NCBI GenBank assembly: GCA_022509185.1
Contig: JAFLTS010000002.1
Span: forward strand, 62,001 to 126,000
Direction of reading: 5' to 3'
Length of the DNA stretch: 64,000 bases
Source: Muribaculaceae bacterium
GTDB lineage: Bacteria; Bacteroidota; Bacteroidia; Bacteroidales; Muribaculaceae
How positions within the stretch are numbered: position 1 is the stretch's first letter; the number at the start of each line of letters is the position of its first letter. Of the stretch, positions 53,801 to 62,630 are shown one piece after another. Made by a program: the position numbers and the translations under genes. The notes beneath the pieces are model-generated. The model worked only from the letters and a program-made list of their open reading frames with translations, had not been told where the DNA came from and did not search any database.

Positions 53801-53973
53801 TTCCTTTAGTTATCGCCACCGGACCCGGATCAGTCAGCCGAAGAGGTATCGGCACCGGTGTATTTTTCGGTATGGTCACAGCTATTACTGCCGGTATAAT
53901 TTTCGTGCCTTTTTCCTTTGTATGGATATACAGGATAAAGTACTATATGAAAAACGGAAGAAGAAAAAAATGA
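50866..53973 (+). CDS. RND efflux pump inner membrane transporter (HAE1 family)
   Basis: A 1035-residue AcrB-type transporter with the expected 12 membrane segments and two large periplasmic loops. The start FFIDRPVFSIVISVVILIIGVIGL is typical. The proton-relay Asp pair is in AIGIVVDDAIVVVENVDR (about residue 405), and the second-half GLAARNAILIVEFAKE stretch is intact. It pumps drugs, bile salts or similar amphiphiles out of the cell, driven by protons. It overlaps the adaptor gene and the channel gene by four bases each. Confidence 0.96.
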   Translation: MKSDFFIDRPVFSIVISVVILIIGVIGLALLPVDQYPDIVPPSVKISASYPGADAQTVTQAVATPIEQELNGTPGMLYMESTSSNSGGYNASVTFDIGTDPDIAAVDIQNRIKKAEARLPAEVVKNGISVEKQAASRLMTVTLLSNDPKFDEIYLSNYSTLNVLDMLRRIPGVGSVTNVGSRYYAMQIWVQPDKLADMGLTVKDLQNALLDQNRESAAGVFGQAPMDGVDVTIPITARGRLSSVSEFEQIVVRANPDGSIIRLKDVARISLEAQSYNTESGVNGENAAVMNINLLPGANAIEVSKRVREEMKELSRNFPDGITYNIPFDVTTYISESVHHVYRTLFEAIMLVIFVVFLSLQSWRATVIPMIAVPISLVGTFGVMLLFGFSLNMLTLLGLILAIGIVVDDAIVVVENVDRVMRQEKLSPYEATKKAMSNLGGALIAMSLVLCAVFVPVSFLSGITGMLYRQFTVTIVVSVIISTIVALTLSPVMCALMLRPDSKKKNKIFRRINIWLAKGNRIYAKLIVKALTRSRRVIAAFGMILVAIWLFNRFLPQSFIPQEDQGYFTVELELPEDATIERTRIVTDRAMDFLTSDPDVEYVLNVTGSSPRLGTSQARSQLTVILKPWEERKSSDMGKIMERVNKELSKYPESKVYLSRPPVIPGLGESGGFSFALEARGDATYQDVQRAADTLLYYAAMRPELSSMASSMQNDIPQLYFDVDRDKARLQGVQMSDIFTTMKTFTGSVYVNDFNLFNRIYRVYIQAEAPYRARRDNIGLFYVKGTGGKMIPISSFGEANYTAGAGTIKRFNMFTSAPFTGEASQGYSSGQAMSAIQEIVEDHLPDNIRIEWSGLSYQEKHASGKTGFVLALAFLFVFLFLAAQYESWSIPMAVLLTLPIACVGAYIGIWFFGLENNIYFQIGLVMLIGLAARNAILIVEFAKEEMDKGKDVVGAALTAAHLRFRPIVMTSLAFILGLIPLVIATGPGSVSRRGIGTGVFFGMVTAITAGIIFVPFSFVWIYRIKYYMKNGRRKK

Positions 53974-55376
53974 AAAAATTCCATTTATGTATCCTGATCC
54001 TTTTTGCTCTTCTATGCGGAGGATGTTCTGCGGTGAAAAAACTCACTCCGCCCGAAGTTTCTTTGCCTTCGGCTGAAAGCGGCTATTTCGATACTGACTC
54101 TTTGACGATAGCCGATTTAGGATGGTGGGAATTTTACGGTGATGAATATCTTAAGGATATCATACAGAAAGTGTTGGAAAACAACAAACGTCTGCAGATG
54201 GCCGCACAGAGAGTGGAGCAATCCAGGTATTTATTGAATGCAGACAAGGCAAAATTATTACCGGAACTTTCATTCCGTCTGCCCTGGAACCATGAAACCA
54301 ATTCCTATTATCAGGAATTAAAACTGATAGACCCCGAAATAGGGGTAAAGGCTACAATAAGTTGGGAAGCCGACTTGTTCGGCAGCCTGAGATGGAATAA
54401 AAAGAAATCGCAGGCTCAATACTTAGCCACAGTTCAGGATGAAAGAGCCATGAGAATGGTGTTAGTGGCGGAAACGGCTTCTGCATATTTCCGTCTGGTG
54501 GCCCTCGACAATGAACTTTCGATCGTCAGATCCACCATGACAACCCGAGAAGAGGGGGTGCGTCTGGCAAAACTGAGATTTGAGGGAGGATTAACCTCGG
54601 AAACTGTGTATCAGCAGGCTCAGGTGCAATATGCCACAGCCGCCGCTCTCATTCCCAACCTTGAATATAATATCAAAGTGGCTGAAAACGCATTGCTCAT
54701 TCTTATGGGAGAACTGCCGGACCGGGAGGTTTTACGGGCCCGGGAATTGAAAGACAACAGCCTTCCGGAGAGAATTCCTGCCGGCTTGCCATCGTCACTT
54801 TTGGAGCGGAGGCCGGATATTGTATCTTTTGAAGAAAAATTGAGGAGCGCTGTTGCAAATGTCGGATACACATATGCCAAACGGTTTCCCTCTCTGAATA
54901 TCGAACTTACGGGAGGATTGGAAGATAATGATTTCAAAAATCTATTCAGGTCTCCGTTCAGTTACGTTGCTGAAAACTTCGTGGCTCCATTAGTGGATTT
55001 CGGCAAGAGAAAAAACACTTACAAGGCTGCGGTAGCTGCATATGAGGAAGCGCGTCTGGGTTATGAAAACAAGGTGCTTGAGGCTTTCCAGGAGGTAGAT
55101 AATGCAGCAACCCGCTATTCCACTTCAAGAATGGCCGTTACCCGCGATACTGAACTTTTAGAAGCTGCCTATAAATACCAGGACCTCACCTGGAAACAAT
55201 ACCGTGGAGGAACCATAAATTATATTGATGTACTGGATGCCCAGAGAAGATATCTGGAGGCCCGGATATCCAGAATAAACGCTATTCGTGACGAACATCT
55301 GGCACTTGTGCAGCTTTACAAAGCCTTAGGAGGAGGCTGGACCCTGGCACCATCCGGTGACGAAGCCTCACGCTAA
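53970..55376 (+). CDS. RND efflux outer membrane channel lipoprotein (OprM/NodT type)
   Basis: A 468-residue outer-membrane factor with lipobox LLCGGC (Cys19). Typical features are PPEVSLPSAESGYF, DLGWWEFYGDEYLKDIIQKVLENN, WEADLFGSLRW, the AETASAYFRLVALDNEL and LRFEGGLTSETVYQQAQVQY helices, and the ERRPDIVSFEEKLRSA segment. The ATG at 53970 is chosen; reading in the same frame further upstream runs inside the RND gene and has no family likeness. Its stop region overlaps the convergent hybrid-sensor gene by nine bases. Confidence 0.93.
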   Translation: MKKFHLCILILFALLCGGCSAVKKLTPPEVSLPSAESGYFDTDSLTIADLGWWEFYGDEYLKDIIQKVLENNKRLQMAAQRVEQSRYLLNADKAKLLPELSFRLPWNHETNSYYQELKLIDPEIGVKATISWEADLFGSLRWNKKKSQAQYLATVQDERAMRMVLVAETASAYFRLVALDNELSIVRSTMTTREEGVRLAKLRFEGGLTSETVYQQAQVQYATAAALIPNLEYNIKVAENALLILMGELPDREVLRARELKDNSLPERIPAGLPSSLLERRPDIVSFEEKLRSAVANVGYTYAKRFPSLNIELTGGLEDNDFKNLFRSPFSYVAENFVAPLVDFGKRKNTYKAAVAAYEEARLGYENKVLEAFQEVDNAATRYSTSRMAVTRDTELLEAAYKYQDLTWKQYRGGTINYIDVLDAQRRYLEARISRINAIRDEHLALVQLYKALGGGWTLAPSGDEASR

Positions 55377-58088
55377 TCCGGAACGAGTCTCCGAGGGCGT
55401 TTCCCCGAAATGCTCCCGATAACACTTGGTGAAATAAGCCGGAGTGGAAAATCCCACTTCATAACATATCTCACTTATCGACTTATCGGTTGTCTTCAAG
55501 AGGTTAGCAGCCTTTTTCAATCTAAGATTACGCATCAGTTCTACAGGTGAATAATTCGTTATCGCCTTTATCTTTCTATATAATTGCGTGCGCTCGAATC
55601 CCAGTTCCGAGGCTATCCCTTCCACATTTACATCAGGATCTGACATCTTGGTTTCAAAGAGAGCCAGGAATTTATTATAAAAATCATTATCGATTTCTCC
55701 GGGTTTCTGAGGACGTTTGGTTTCCTCTTTCTTTTCAACAACCGGTTTAACGCCTGATGCAGCATACACGTCTTTTATTCTTTTCCGGTTTTTAATGAGA
55801 GACTCAGACTGCGCTTTCAATACGGCCGCAGAGAAGGGTTTGGAGAGATAAGCGTCCGCACCGCTTTCCAATCCCTGCACACGCTGTTCATCAAGGGTGC
55901 AGGCAGTGAGCATCAAGACGGGTATATGAGATGTAAGAGGTTCCGTTTTTAACCGCATACAACATTCAATTCCATCTATTCCCGGCATCATGACATCACA
56001 CACTATAAGATCAGGCACATATTTTATAGCCTTGCGGATTCCTTCCTTACCGTTAGGTGCGGTTATGATATTATAGTCATCTTTCATTAATTCACTCACA
56101 AGGTCCCTGATATCCCTATTGTCATCTATCACCAGCAACATCGGTTTATCCTCAGTAAACTCCACTTCCGATTCTACAGCCTGAAGTTCTGACTCTACAT
56201 CCTCTTTTGTAATATTGTTGGTGATTTCAGATGCCTTTTCAGCCACGTGTACCAAAGGTAAAATAACTGTGAATATCGAACCTTTATGTAGCTCACTTTC
56301 CACCTCGATAGAACCTCCATGAAGTTCTACAAGTGCTTTTGCAAGAGATAGTCCTATACCGGAACCGTGTGGTCTGACACGGTCAACCTGGAAAAAGCGG
56401 TCGAAGATTTGTCCCATATCTTCTTTACTTATCCCCTCACCTTCATCCTCCACTTTAAGCACGAGTTTTCCATTTTCTATGTAATACTTTATTGTTATCG
56501 TGCTGTTGTCGGGGCTATATTTCATTGCATTGGAAATAAGATTGAAAAAAACTCTTTCAATCTTTTCCGGATCTATAGCAATTGTCAAATCTTCTTCCGG
56601 CTCTTCCACCACTAAATTGATATCCCTCTTCTTGGCAACCGCATAAAAAGCCTCCAGCCAATCCCGTATAGTCTTTTTAAAATCTACTTCTACTAAAGAA
56701 AGCTTCAGCTTGTTATTTTCAAATTTTCGGAAATCAAGAATCTGGTTTATCAGTCTTTGCAGAATCTTTACATTCTTATTGGCAATCTTCATCAGAGTCT
56801 TCTGCTGGCTGTCGAGATTGGTAGCCTCATTCAGCTGTGAAACGGGCTCAGCTATGAGAGTGAGAGGAGTGCGGAGATCATGACTCACATTTGTGAAAAA
56901 AACCAGTTTGGATTGAGTGGCTTCTTCCAATTTTTCGTTAAGTTCTTTCTGTTTGTCTCTTTCCTCCTGGAGAAGATGGTTCTGCACCATCAACGTGGCC
57001 TGATGCTTACGATGAGACCAAAATGTACGAAGCACCAGAAATAAGACACCGAAAAGAAGAATAAGTATGGCAATAATTGCATATACAAGAGCGGTCTGGG
57101 CATTATGAAGGCTTACATAATTGTCAAGCTGGTTTTTCAGTAAAAGAACCTTTCGGGTATCCTCCTCCATAGCCGCGTTTTGCAGTAAAAGAATATCGGC
57201 ATTGGTATTATCTACTGCTGAAACGGTGGGAAGCATTATTTCCTTTTCATAAGCTTTCCCTTTAGCGATATTTATGGCTTCACGGATTATCAGGTGACCC
57301 TCTGTGGGATAGACGAAGGTTGCATCTATTTTTCCTTCAGCCACAGCTTGAATACCTATTTCAGGGGCAGCATCAATCCCGATTATCTTAATATCATTCA
57401 ACCCTAACGCTTCAGCAGCCCTGGCTGCTCCTATCGCCATTCGGTCGTTGTGTGCAAAAATCAGATTAATGTCGGGATGCAACCTGAGCAGAGAATCTGC
57501 TACCACTACGGCTCTCTCCTCTCTCCAGTCGGCTGCTCCTCCGGCAATTATCTCGCCTCCGTTTTGAGAAAGTATCTCTTTAAATCCCCTGTCACGGTCT
57601 TCAGCCGGTGACGAACCCCTCAGGCCGTATATTTCCAACACTTTCAACGGGCCGTTTATCATATTCAATGAATATTCCGCGGCAGATCTTCCCATTGCCA
57701 CGTTATCTACCCCTATACGCTGGGTATAGGTTGTGTCGTTGATGTTACGGTCGAAAATAATTACAGGAGTCCCCTTTTCATAAACATCACGTATCACCGG
57801 CGTAAGTGCATTTGCTTCGTTCGGTGATACAACTATCACATCAAAATCGTTGTCTACGAAATATTTAATGTCCTTAATCTGTTTTTCACTGTTATCACGA
57901 GCCGAACGTATCTCAACCACCACATCATCATGAAGCATCGCTTCCCTTTGCACTTCATCGTTCATCTTGGTGCGCCAATCGTCTGAGCTACATTGTGATA
58001 CTCCGATTTTATATACCGGTTTCTTTTGACATCCATCTAAAATTATTATCGAAATAAGGGAGATTAGGATCAGTCGGATAATCTTCAT
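55368..58088 (-). CDS. Hybrid two-component sensor-regulator of the fructan locus (BT1754-like)
   Basis: A 906-residue one-protein two-component system. In order: an N-terminal membrane segment with a lipobox-like ILDGC (Cys20), a type-1 periplasmic sugar-binding domain (about 25-300, like ribose-binding proteins), a membrane helix (about 334-355), a histidine kinase (His403 in VSHDLRTPL; ATP site to about 612), a receiver domain (Asp698 in VCDVMMPG) and an AraC-type DNA-binding domain (about 815-905). B. thetaiotaomicron BT1754 has this plan and binds fructose. It should switch on both halves of this locus. It is divergent from the GH32 gene. Confidence 0.94.
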   Translation of the reverse strand: MKIIRLILISLISIIILDGCQKKPVYKIGVSQCSSDDWRTKMNDEVQREAMLHDDVVVEIRSARDNSEKQIKDIKYFVDNDFDVIVVSPNEANALTPVIRDVYEKGTPVIIFDRNINDTTYTQRIGVDNVAMGRSAAEYSLNMINGPLKVLEIYGLRGSSPAEDRDRGFKEILSQNGGEIIAGGAADWREERAVVVADSLLRLHPDINLIFAHNDRMAIGAARAAEALGLNDIKIIGIDAAPEIGIQAVAEGKIDATFVYPTEGHLIIREAINIAKGKAYEKEIMLPTVSAVDNTNADILLLQNAAMEEDTRKVLLLKNQLDNYVSLHNAQTALVYAIIAILILLFGVLFLVLRTFWSHRKHQATLMVQNHLLQEERDKQKELNEKLEEATQSKLVFFTNVSHDLRTPLTLIAEPVSQLNEATNLDSQQKTLMKIANKNVKILQRLINQILDFRKFENNKLKLSLVEVDFKKTIRDWLEAFYAVAKKRDINLVVEEPEEDLTIAIDPEKIERVFFNLISNAMKYSPDNSTITIKYYIENGKLVLKVEDEGEGISKEDMGQIFDRFFQVDRVRPHGSGIGLSLAKALVELHGGSIEVESELHKGSIFTVILPLVHVAEKASEITNNITKEDVESELQAVESEVEFTEDKPMLLVIDDNRDIRDLVSELMKDDYNIITAPNGKEGIRKAIKYVPDLIVCDVMMPGIDGIECCMRLKTEPLTSHIPVLMLTACTLDEQRVQGLESGADAYLSKPFSAAVLKAQSESLIKNRKRIKDVYAASGVKPVVEKKEETKRPQKPGEIDNDFYNKFLALFETKMSDPDVNVEGIASELGFERTQLYRKIKAITNYSPVELMRNLRLKKAANLLKTTDKSISEICYEVGFSTPAYFTKCYREHFGETPSETRSGLA

Positions 58089-58428
58089 TATTAAGAGGCA
58101 AGGTTAATTTAGAAAGCTTGGAATGACTTTTTCAATCATTCCTACGCAAATATAAGCATATAATATAACAAATCATGCAAAAAATATAAATTTTCGTGTA
58201 TATCCACAATTATCATAACATCAGCAATATTTATTATATAATAACTGTATTAAGTAGTTTTAGATTTGCCACCGGAAACAGTTACTCTTCAAAAATAGAC
58301 TCTGCAGGTGTGTAAGGTAAATTTGGTTGATAAGTTTAGGTAAAAAAGATTGTCTTTAGGATTTTTTAAATACCTCTCCACCCGAAATTTTATTATTTGG
58401 AAGTAAATTTGAAATAAAAATTTTAACT
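58089..58428. promoter_or_regulatory. Divergent control region between sensor and GH32 genes
   Basis: This 340-base AT-rich gap has no gene. For the sensor (minus) there are TTTG (58178-58181), 23 bases, and TATATTTG (58147-58154), then a hairpin at 58120-58142. For GH32 (plus) there is TAAATTTG at 58404-58411, with no matching TTTG. Direct repeats AGGTAAA (58315-58321 and 58338-58344, 23 bases apart) and TTTAGG (58335-58340 and 58355-58360) lie upstream of the GH32 box and are candidate sites for the sensor's AraC-type domain. Confidence 0.55.
58120..58142 (-). other. Hairpin at the 5' end of the sensor message
   Basis: GGAATGA and TCATTCC pair perfectly (7 bp) across a nine-base loop. It begins within a few bases of the transcription start predicted from TATATTTG at 58147-58154. 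Confidence 0.4.
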
Positions 58429-60264
58429 ATGATACTAAGCAAGACAGTAAAAACAATGTTGGGAATCGGCACCATCCTACTTCCTGCGATGGCCTTTGCA
58501 GCTGATGATGTTGAAATAAATCATCTCGGCACCAACAATACTCTGGTGAGAGTTCACGGAGATGGAAACTACCTGATCCTCCCGGTGCAGGAAGCATATG
58601 AAGACGATGCAAGAATCAATGTATTGGTAGACGGCAAAATCGAAGAAACAATATACGTGAGATTAGCCAGGACCAAGACCGATTATACCGTACCTTTCGA
58701 TATCACTCCTTATAAAGGTAAAAATCTTGTTCTCGACATTGTAACCGGTCAAGGCCGTAACAGTGTTAGAGACGCTAAGGATGACGTTTGCTGGGACGAA
58801 ATGGTTATTGTGGATGAGTTTGACACAACCAACACAGAAACCAAATACCGCCCGGCTTATCACCATACTCCTCTTTACGGATGGATGAACGATCCTAACG
58901 GTATGTTCTATAAAGACGGTGTATGGCACCTTTATTACCAGAAAAATCCTTATGGGTCAAAATGGCAGAACATGACCTGGGGCCACTCCACATCTACCGA
59001 CCTGATTACGTGGGAACAACAACCCGATGCTATCAAGCCTGACGGTCTTGGTGCAATATTCAGTGGTAGTTCTGTTATCGACCACAATAATACAGCAGGT
59101 TTTGGTGAAGATGCTATAGTAGCTCTGTTCACTTCTGCAGGCACGAGCCAGATGCAAAGTCTTGCTCATAGCAACGACAATGGTCAGACTTTTGAAGTCT
59201 ATCCGGGCAACCCAATCATAACCCTGGATACTGAGGCACGCGACCCGAATATGTTCTGGAACGAAAAGACAGGCGAATGGAACCTCGTGCTGGCTCACGC
59301 TTTGGAAAAGGAAAATCTCTTCTTCACTTCTCCGGATCTTATTCACTGGACTTTATCCGGCACTTTCGGAAAGGGCCTGGGAGCTCAGGAAGGTGTATGG
59401 GAATGTCCCGATCTTTTCGAACTCGTAGTACCGGAAACCGGTGAAAAGAAATGGGTATTGATTTGCAACATCAACCCGGGCGGTCCTTTCGGTGGCAGCG
59501 CTATCCAATACTTTATCGGTGATTTCGACGGTAAAACTTTCACAAGTGATACTAAACCTGACGGAACAGTGCCAACAAAATGGCTCGATTATGGGAAAGA
59601 CAACTATGCTTTGGTAAGCTGGAGCGACGCACCCGATAATCGTCGTACCACTGTAGGATGGATGAGCAACTGGCAGTATGCTGCAGATGTTCCCACAATG
59701 CAATTCAGGAGCGCCAATACGCTTCCACGCGAAATGGAACTTTTCACATCCCCCGATGGTGAGATATATGTAGCTTCCGTACCTTCTCCCGAATTACTCA
59801 AACTACGTGACAAGGTGGTAGATAAGGCTTCCAACAAAACTATCTCAGGAAACTCCCTGAATTATAAACTGCCGGCTGACGGTATCGCTGAGATCGAGCT
59901 GTCGTTTGAGGCCACAGGCAACGATGTTGTGTCTTTCACACTCGCCAATGCTCAGGATGAAAAAGTGGTGATGAAATATGATGCCAAAAACCGCACAATG
60001 TCTTTCGACCGTCGCCAAAGCGGAATCGTAGATTTCAGCCAGAAGTTCCCTGCAGTTACAGTAGCTCCCACCTTCGAGGATTCAGGGAAAATCACGCTCA
60101 GATTATTCTTAGACCGTTCAAGCATAGAGCTCTTTGGAAATAACGGCGAGTTTGTTATGACAAATCTTGTATTCCCACATGAGCCATATTCCAAACTATC
60201 CATTGAATCAAAGAACGGTGATGCCAAACTCTCCGATCTTAAAGTATATTCTTTATCAGTCTGA
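58429..60264 (+). CDS. GH32 fructan hydrolase (levanase/inulinase type)
   Basis: A 611-residue exported enzyme with a signal peptide ending AFA. A small N-terminal DUF4980-like domain (about 25-135) precedes a full GH32 catalytic domain. All three acidic motifs are intact: Asp155 in WMNDPNG (nucleophile), Asp272 in ARDPNMFW (transition-state stabiliser) and Glu325 in WECPDLF (acid/base). It should release fructose from levan or inulin oligomers, probably in the periplasm; the linkage cannot be told. It heads an operon with the permease and fructokinase genes. Confidence 0.94.
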   Translation: MILSKTVKTMLGIGTILLPAMAFAADDVEINHLGTNNTLVRVHGDGNYLILPVQEAYEDDARINVLVDGKIEETIYVRLARTKTDYTVPFDITPYKGKNLVLDIVTGQGRNSVRDAKDDVCWDEMVIVDEFDTTNTETKYRPAYHHTPLYGWMNDPNGMFYKDGVWHLYYQKNPYGSKWQNMTWGHSTSTDLITWEQQPDAIKPDGLGAIFSGSSVIDHNNTAGFGEDAIVALFTSAGTSQMQSLAHSNDNGQTFEVYPGNPIITLDTEARDPNMFWNEKTGEWNLVLAHALEKENLFFTSPDLIHWTLSGTFGKGLGAQEGVWECPDLFELVVPETGEKKWVLICNINPGGPFGGSAIQYFIGDFDGKTFTSDTKPDGTVPTKWLDYGKDNYALVSWSDAPDNRRTTVGWMSNWQYAADVPTMQFRSANTLPREMELFTSPDGEIYVASVPSPELLKLRDKVVDKASNKTISGNSLNYKLPADGIAEIELSFEATGNDVVSFTLANAQDEKVVMKYDAKNRTMSFDRRQSGIVDFSQKFPAVTVAPTFEDSGKITLRLFLDRSSIELFGNNGEFVMTNLVFPHEPYSKLSIESKNGDAKLSDLKVYSLSV

Positions 60265-60282
60265 TTCTTTATTATTAAAAAA

Positions 60283-61494
60283 ATGGACGCTTCAATGAAC
60301 AATATCATGACAATGGATAAAAAAACATCCGTAATGCAGTTCGTGCCCGTGATGCTATGTTTCTTTGCCATGGGTTTCGTGGATCTTATCGGCACAGCTA
60401 AAGATTATGTGCAAAATGATTTCAACATGAGTGAAAGCCTTGCAGGCTGGCTCCCCTCTATAGTATTCTTCTGGTTCTTCGTGATTTCCGTGCCAACGGG
60501 TATCCTTATGAACAAAATCGGAAGAAAGAAAACCGTGCTCCTTTCATTAATAGTGACAACCCTTGCGCTAATCATCCCCATCTGCGGCAACAGTCTGGCG
60601 CTTGTCATTATCGGTTTCTGCCTCTTGGGAATAGGAAATGCCATTATGCAGACATCCCTCAACCCCCTTGTAAGTAACTTGATTTCAAACGATAAACTTG
60701 CCTCAACCCTTACTTTCGGACAATTTATCAAAGCGATTGCTTCAGCCATAACTCCTCTTATGGTGGCTTGGGGTGCAAGTGAAATGATTCCCACATTCGG
60801 ACATGGATGGAAAGGTTTCATGGCTATCTATGCAATAATCAGTTTCCTCTCTATAGCTGCATTGGCAGCAACCCCCATCAAGGAGGAAAAACCCGACAAG
60901 GCTTCAGGTATTTTTGAATGTATCAAACTTCTGGGAAGTCCATTTGTGTTCCTTTGTTTCATCGGAATCTTCTGTCATGTGGGAATTGATGTAGGGGTCA
61001 ACACCTACGGTAAGAAAATACTTATGGATGCCCTGAGTCTCCAACCTTTCGAGGAAGCAATTGTCTTCTGTACCACCCTCTATTTCATGTTCCGTCTAGC
61101 CGGCACATTTATCGGCACATTCCTCTTGCGAATGATGTCACAGAAGGTGTTCTTCTTGGGTAGTGTGGCAATGATGATCGCTGCTATGGTGATTTTCTTC
61201 TCCTGCACATCTGTGGCAGCTATTTACACCGGTATAGCACTTGTAGGTTTCGGTAACTCTAATATCTTCGCGATTGTTTTCTCACAGGCTATTGAAGCCA
61301 AACCTAAAGAGAGAAACGAAGTTTCAGGTCTTATGATTATGGGTCTTGTTGGTGGAGCTGCTTTCTCCGGAGTAATGGGCTACGCGTATGATCTTTTCGG
61401 AGGAATTGCCGGAGCAATTGCTATAATCAGTGTAGGTGTGCTCTACCTTCTCTTCTTTACAACCCGTATTAGAAAACCGGAAGTTGAAGGTTGA
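60283..61494 (+). CDS. Sugar MFS transporter, probable fructose permease
   Basis: A 403-residue inner-membrane transporter with about 12 helices, of the FucP/GlcP-like branch. The loop GILMNKIGRKKTVLLSL is the MFS A-motif variant, and FVDLIGTAKDYVQNDFNMSESLAGWLPSIVF is typical of Bacteroidetes sugar permeases. By position, between the GH32 and fructokinase genes, it corresponds to B. thetaiotaomicron BT1758 and should take fructose into the cytoplasm. The start may be the ATG at 60283 or 60295. Confidence 0.9.
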   Translation: MDASMNNIMTMDKKTSVMQFVPVMLCFFAMGFVDLIGTAKDYVQNDFNMSESLAGWLPSIVFFWFFVISVPTGILMNKIGRKKTVLLSLIVTTLALIIPICGNSLALVIIGFCLLGIGNAIMQTSLNPLVSNLISNDKLASTLTFGQFIKAIASAITPLMVAWGASEMIPTFGHGWKGFMAIYAIISFLSIAALAATPIKEEKPDKASGIFECIKLLGSPFVFLCFIGIFCHVGIDVGVNTYGKKILMDALSLQPFEEAIVFCTTLYFMFRLAGTFIGTFLLRMMSQKVFFLGSVAMMIAAMVIFFSCTSVAAIYTGIALVGFGNSNIFAIVFSQAIEAKPKERNEVSGLMIMGLVGGAAFSGVMGYAYDLFGGIAGAIAIISVGVLYLLFFTTRIRKPEVEG

Positions 61495-61573
61495 TCTTAC
61501 ACCAAAAAGAAGCTGACAACCTTCAATAACATCAAATCAGAATCTAAAGAAAAACTACAAAGAATAAATAACC

Positions 61574-62458
61574 ATGGAAAAAAATAAAGTTGTAGTCGGT
61601 ATGGGCGAAGCACTCTGGGATGTACTGCCCGAGGGTAAAAAGATCGGCGGTGCTCCGGCAAATTTCGCCTATCATGTATCCCAATTCGGACTGCCGAGCT
61701 GCGTGGTAAGCGCTGTTGGTAATGACACCTTAGGTAAAGAGATCATAGAGAATTTTACTTCAAAAGGCCTCAATTATAGTCTTGCTGAGGTGCCTTATCC
61801 CACAGGCACGGTTCAGGTGGAAATTGATCAGGCCGGTATTCCGCAGTATGATATCAAGGAAAATGTTGCGTGGGATAATATCCCGTTTACAGAGAATCTT
61901 AAAACCTTGGCATCAAAGACCCAGGCCTTCTGTTTCGGATCTTTGGCTCAAAGAAACATTGTATCCCGCACCACAATCAATGAATTCCTGGATGAAATGC
62001 CTAAGTCTGAAGACACTTTAGTGGTTTTCGACGTAAATCTCCGCCAAGGTTTCTACACCAAGGAGATTCTGTGCAATTCCATGGAGCGTTGCAATATTCT
62101 GAAGATCAATGATGAAGAATTGGTCACTGTAAGCCGTATGTTTGGATATCCGGGTATCGATCTTCAAGATAAATGCTGGATTCTCTTAGGTAAATACAAC
62201 CTGAAGATGCTTATCCTCACTTGTGGCATCAACGGTAGCTATGTCTTCACTCCGGGTAATGTATCTTTCCTTCCGACCCCTCATGTTGAAGTGCAGGATA
62301 CAGTGGGTGCGGGCGATTCTTTCACTGCAGCTTTCATAGCAAGCATTCTGAAAGGCCTATCAGTTCCTGAAGCACATCATAAGGCAGTGGAAACTTCAGC
62401 CTATGTATGCACACAGAAAGGAGCCATGCCGGTTCTTCCCAAAAGAATAGTAGATTAA
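61574..62458 (+). CDS. Fructokinase, PfkB family
   Basis: A 294-residue sugar kinase that should convert fructose to fructose-6-phosphate. The N-terminal substrate region is GEALWDVLPEGKKIGGAPANFAYHVSQFG, and the C-terminal PfkB signature is DTVGAGDSFTAAF with catalytic base Asp248. It matches BT1757 by position. A 79-base gap separates it from the permease gene. A strong terminator follows 20 bases after its stop codon. Confidence 0.94.
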   Translation: MEKNKVVVGMGEALWDVLPEGKKIGGAPANFAYHVSQFGLPSCVVSAVGNDTLGKEIIENFTSKGLNYSLAEVPYPTGTVQVEIDQAGIPQYDIKENVAWDNIPFTENLKTLASKTQAFCFGSLAQRNIVSRTTINEFLDEMPKSEDTLVVFDVNLRQGFYTKEILCNSMERCNILKINDEELVTVSRMFGYPGIDLQDKCWILLGKYNLKMLILTCGINGSYVFTPGNVSFLPTPHVEVQDTVGAGDSFTAAFIASILKGLSVPEAHHKAVETSAYVCTQKGAMPVLPKRIVD

Positions 62459-62478
62459 TTCCCCTCCCTATATCCTTT

Positions 62479-62515
62479 CCCGGGAAGTTTCATATCGAAA
62501 TTTTCCGGGATTTTT
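62479..62515 (+). terminator. Terminator of the GH32-permease-fructokinase operon
   Basis: A 13-bp stem (CCCGGGAAGTTTC with GAAATTTTCCGGG, two G-T pairs) closes a five-base loop and is followed by ATTTTTAT. Confidence 0.9.
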
Positions 62516-62630
62516 ATGCTGTCTTTCTGAAACCTTACCTCACCTGCCTGACACTTCTCTTCCCCGCCTTTTATGTCTCTCCTGGAATATCTTCCATGAA
62601 TATCCTTAAAATACCAAAATAATTTTACTA
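62516..62630. other. Intergenic stretch without visible features
   Basis: I see no gene, hairpin or promoter here. It leads into the repeat array. Confidence 0.5.

Noticed and set aside
53526..53969. N-terminal extension of the outer-membrane channel gene
   Set aside because: The frame lies within the RND transporter gene, its translation has no family likeness, and a proper lipoprotein signal starts at 53970.
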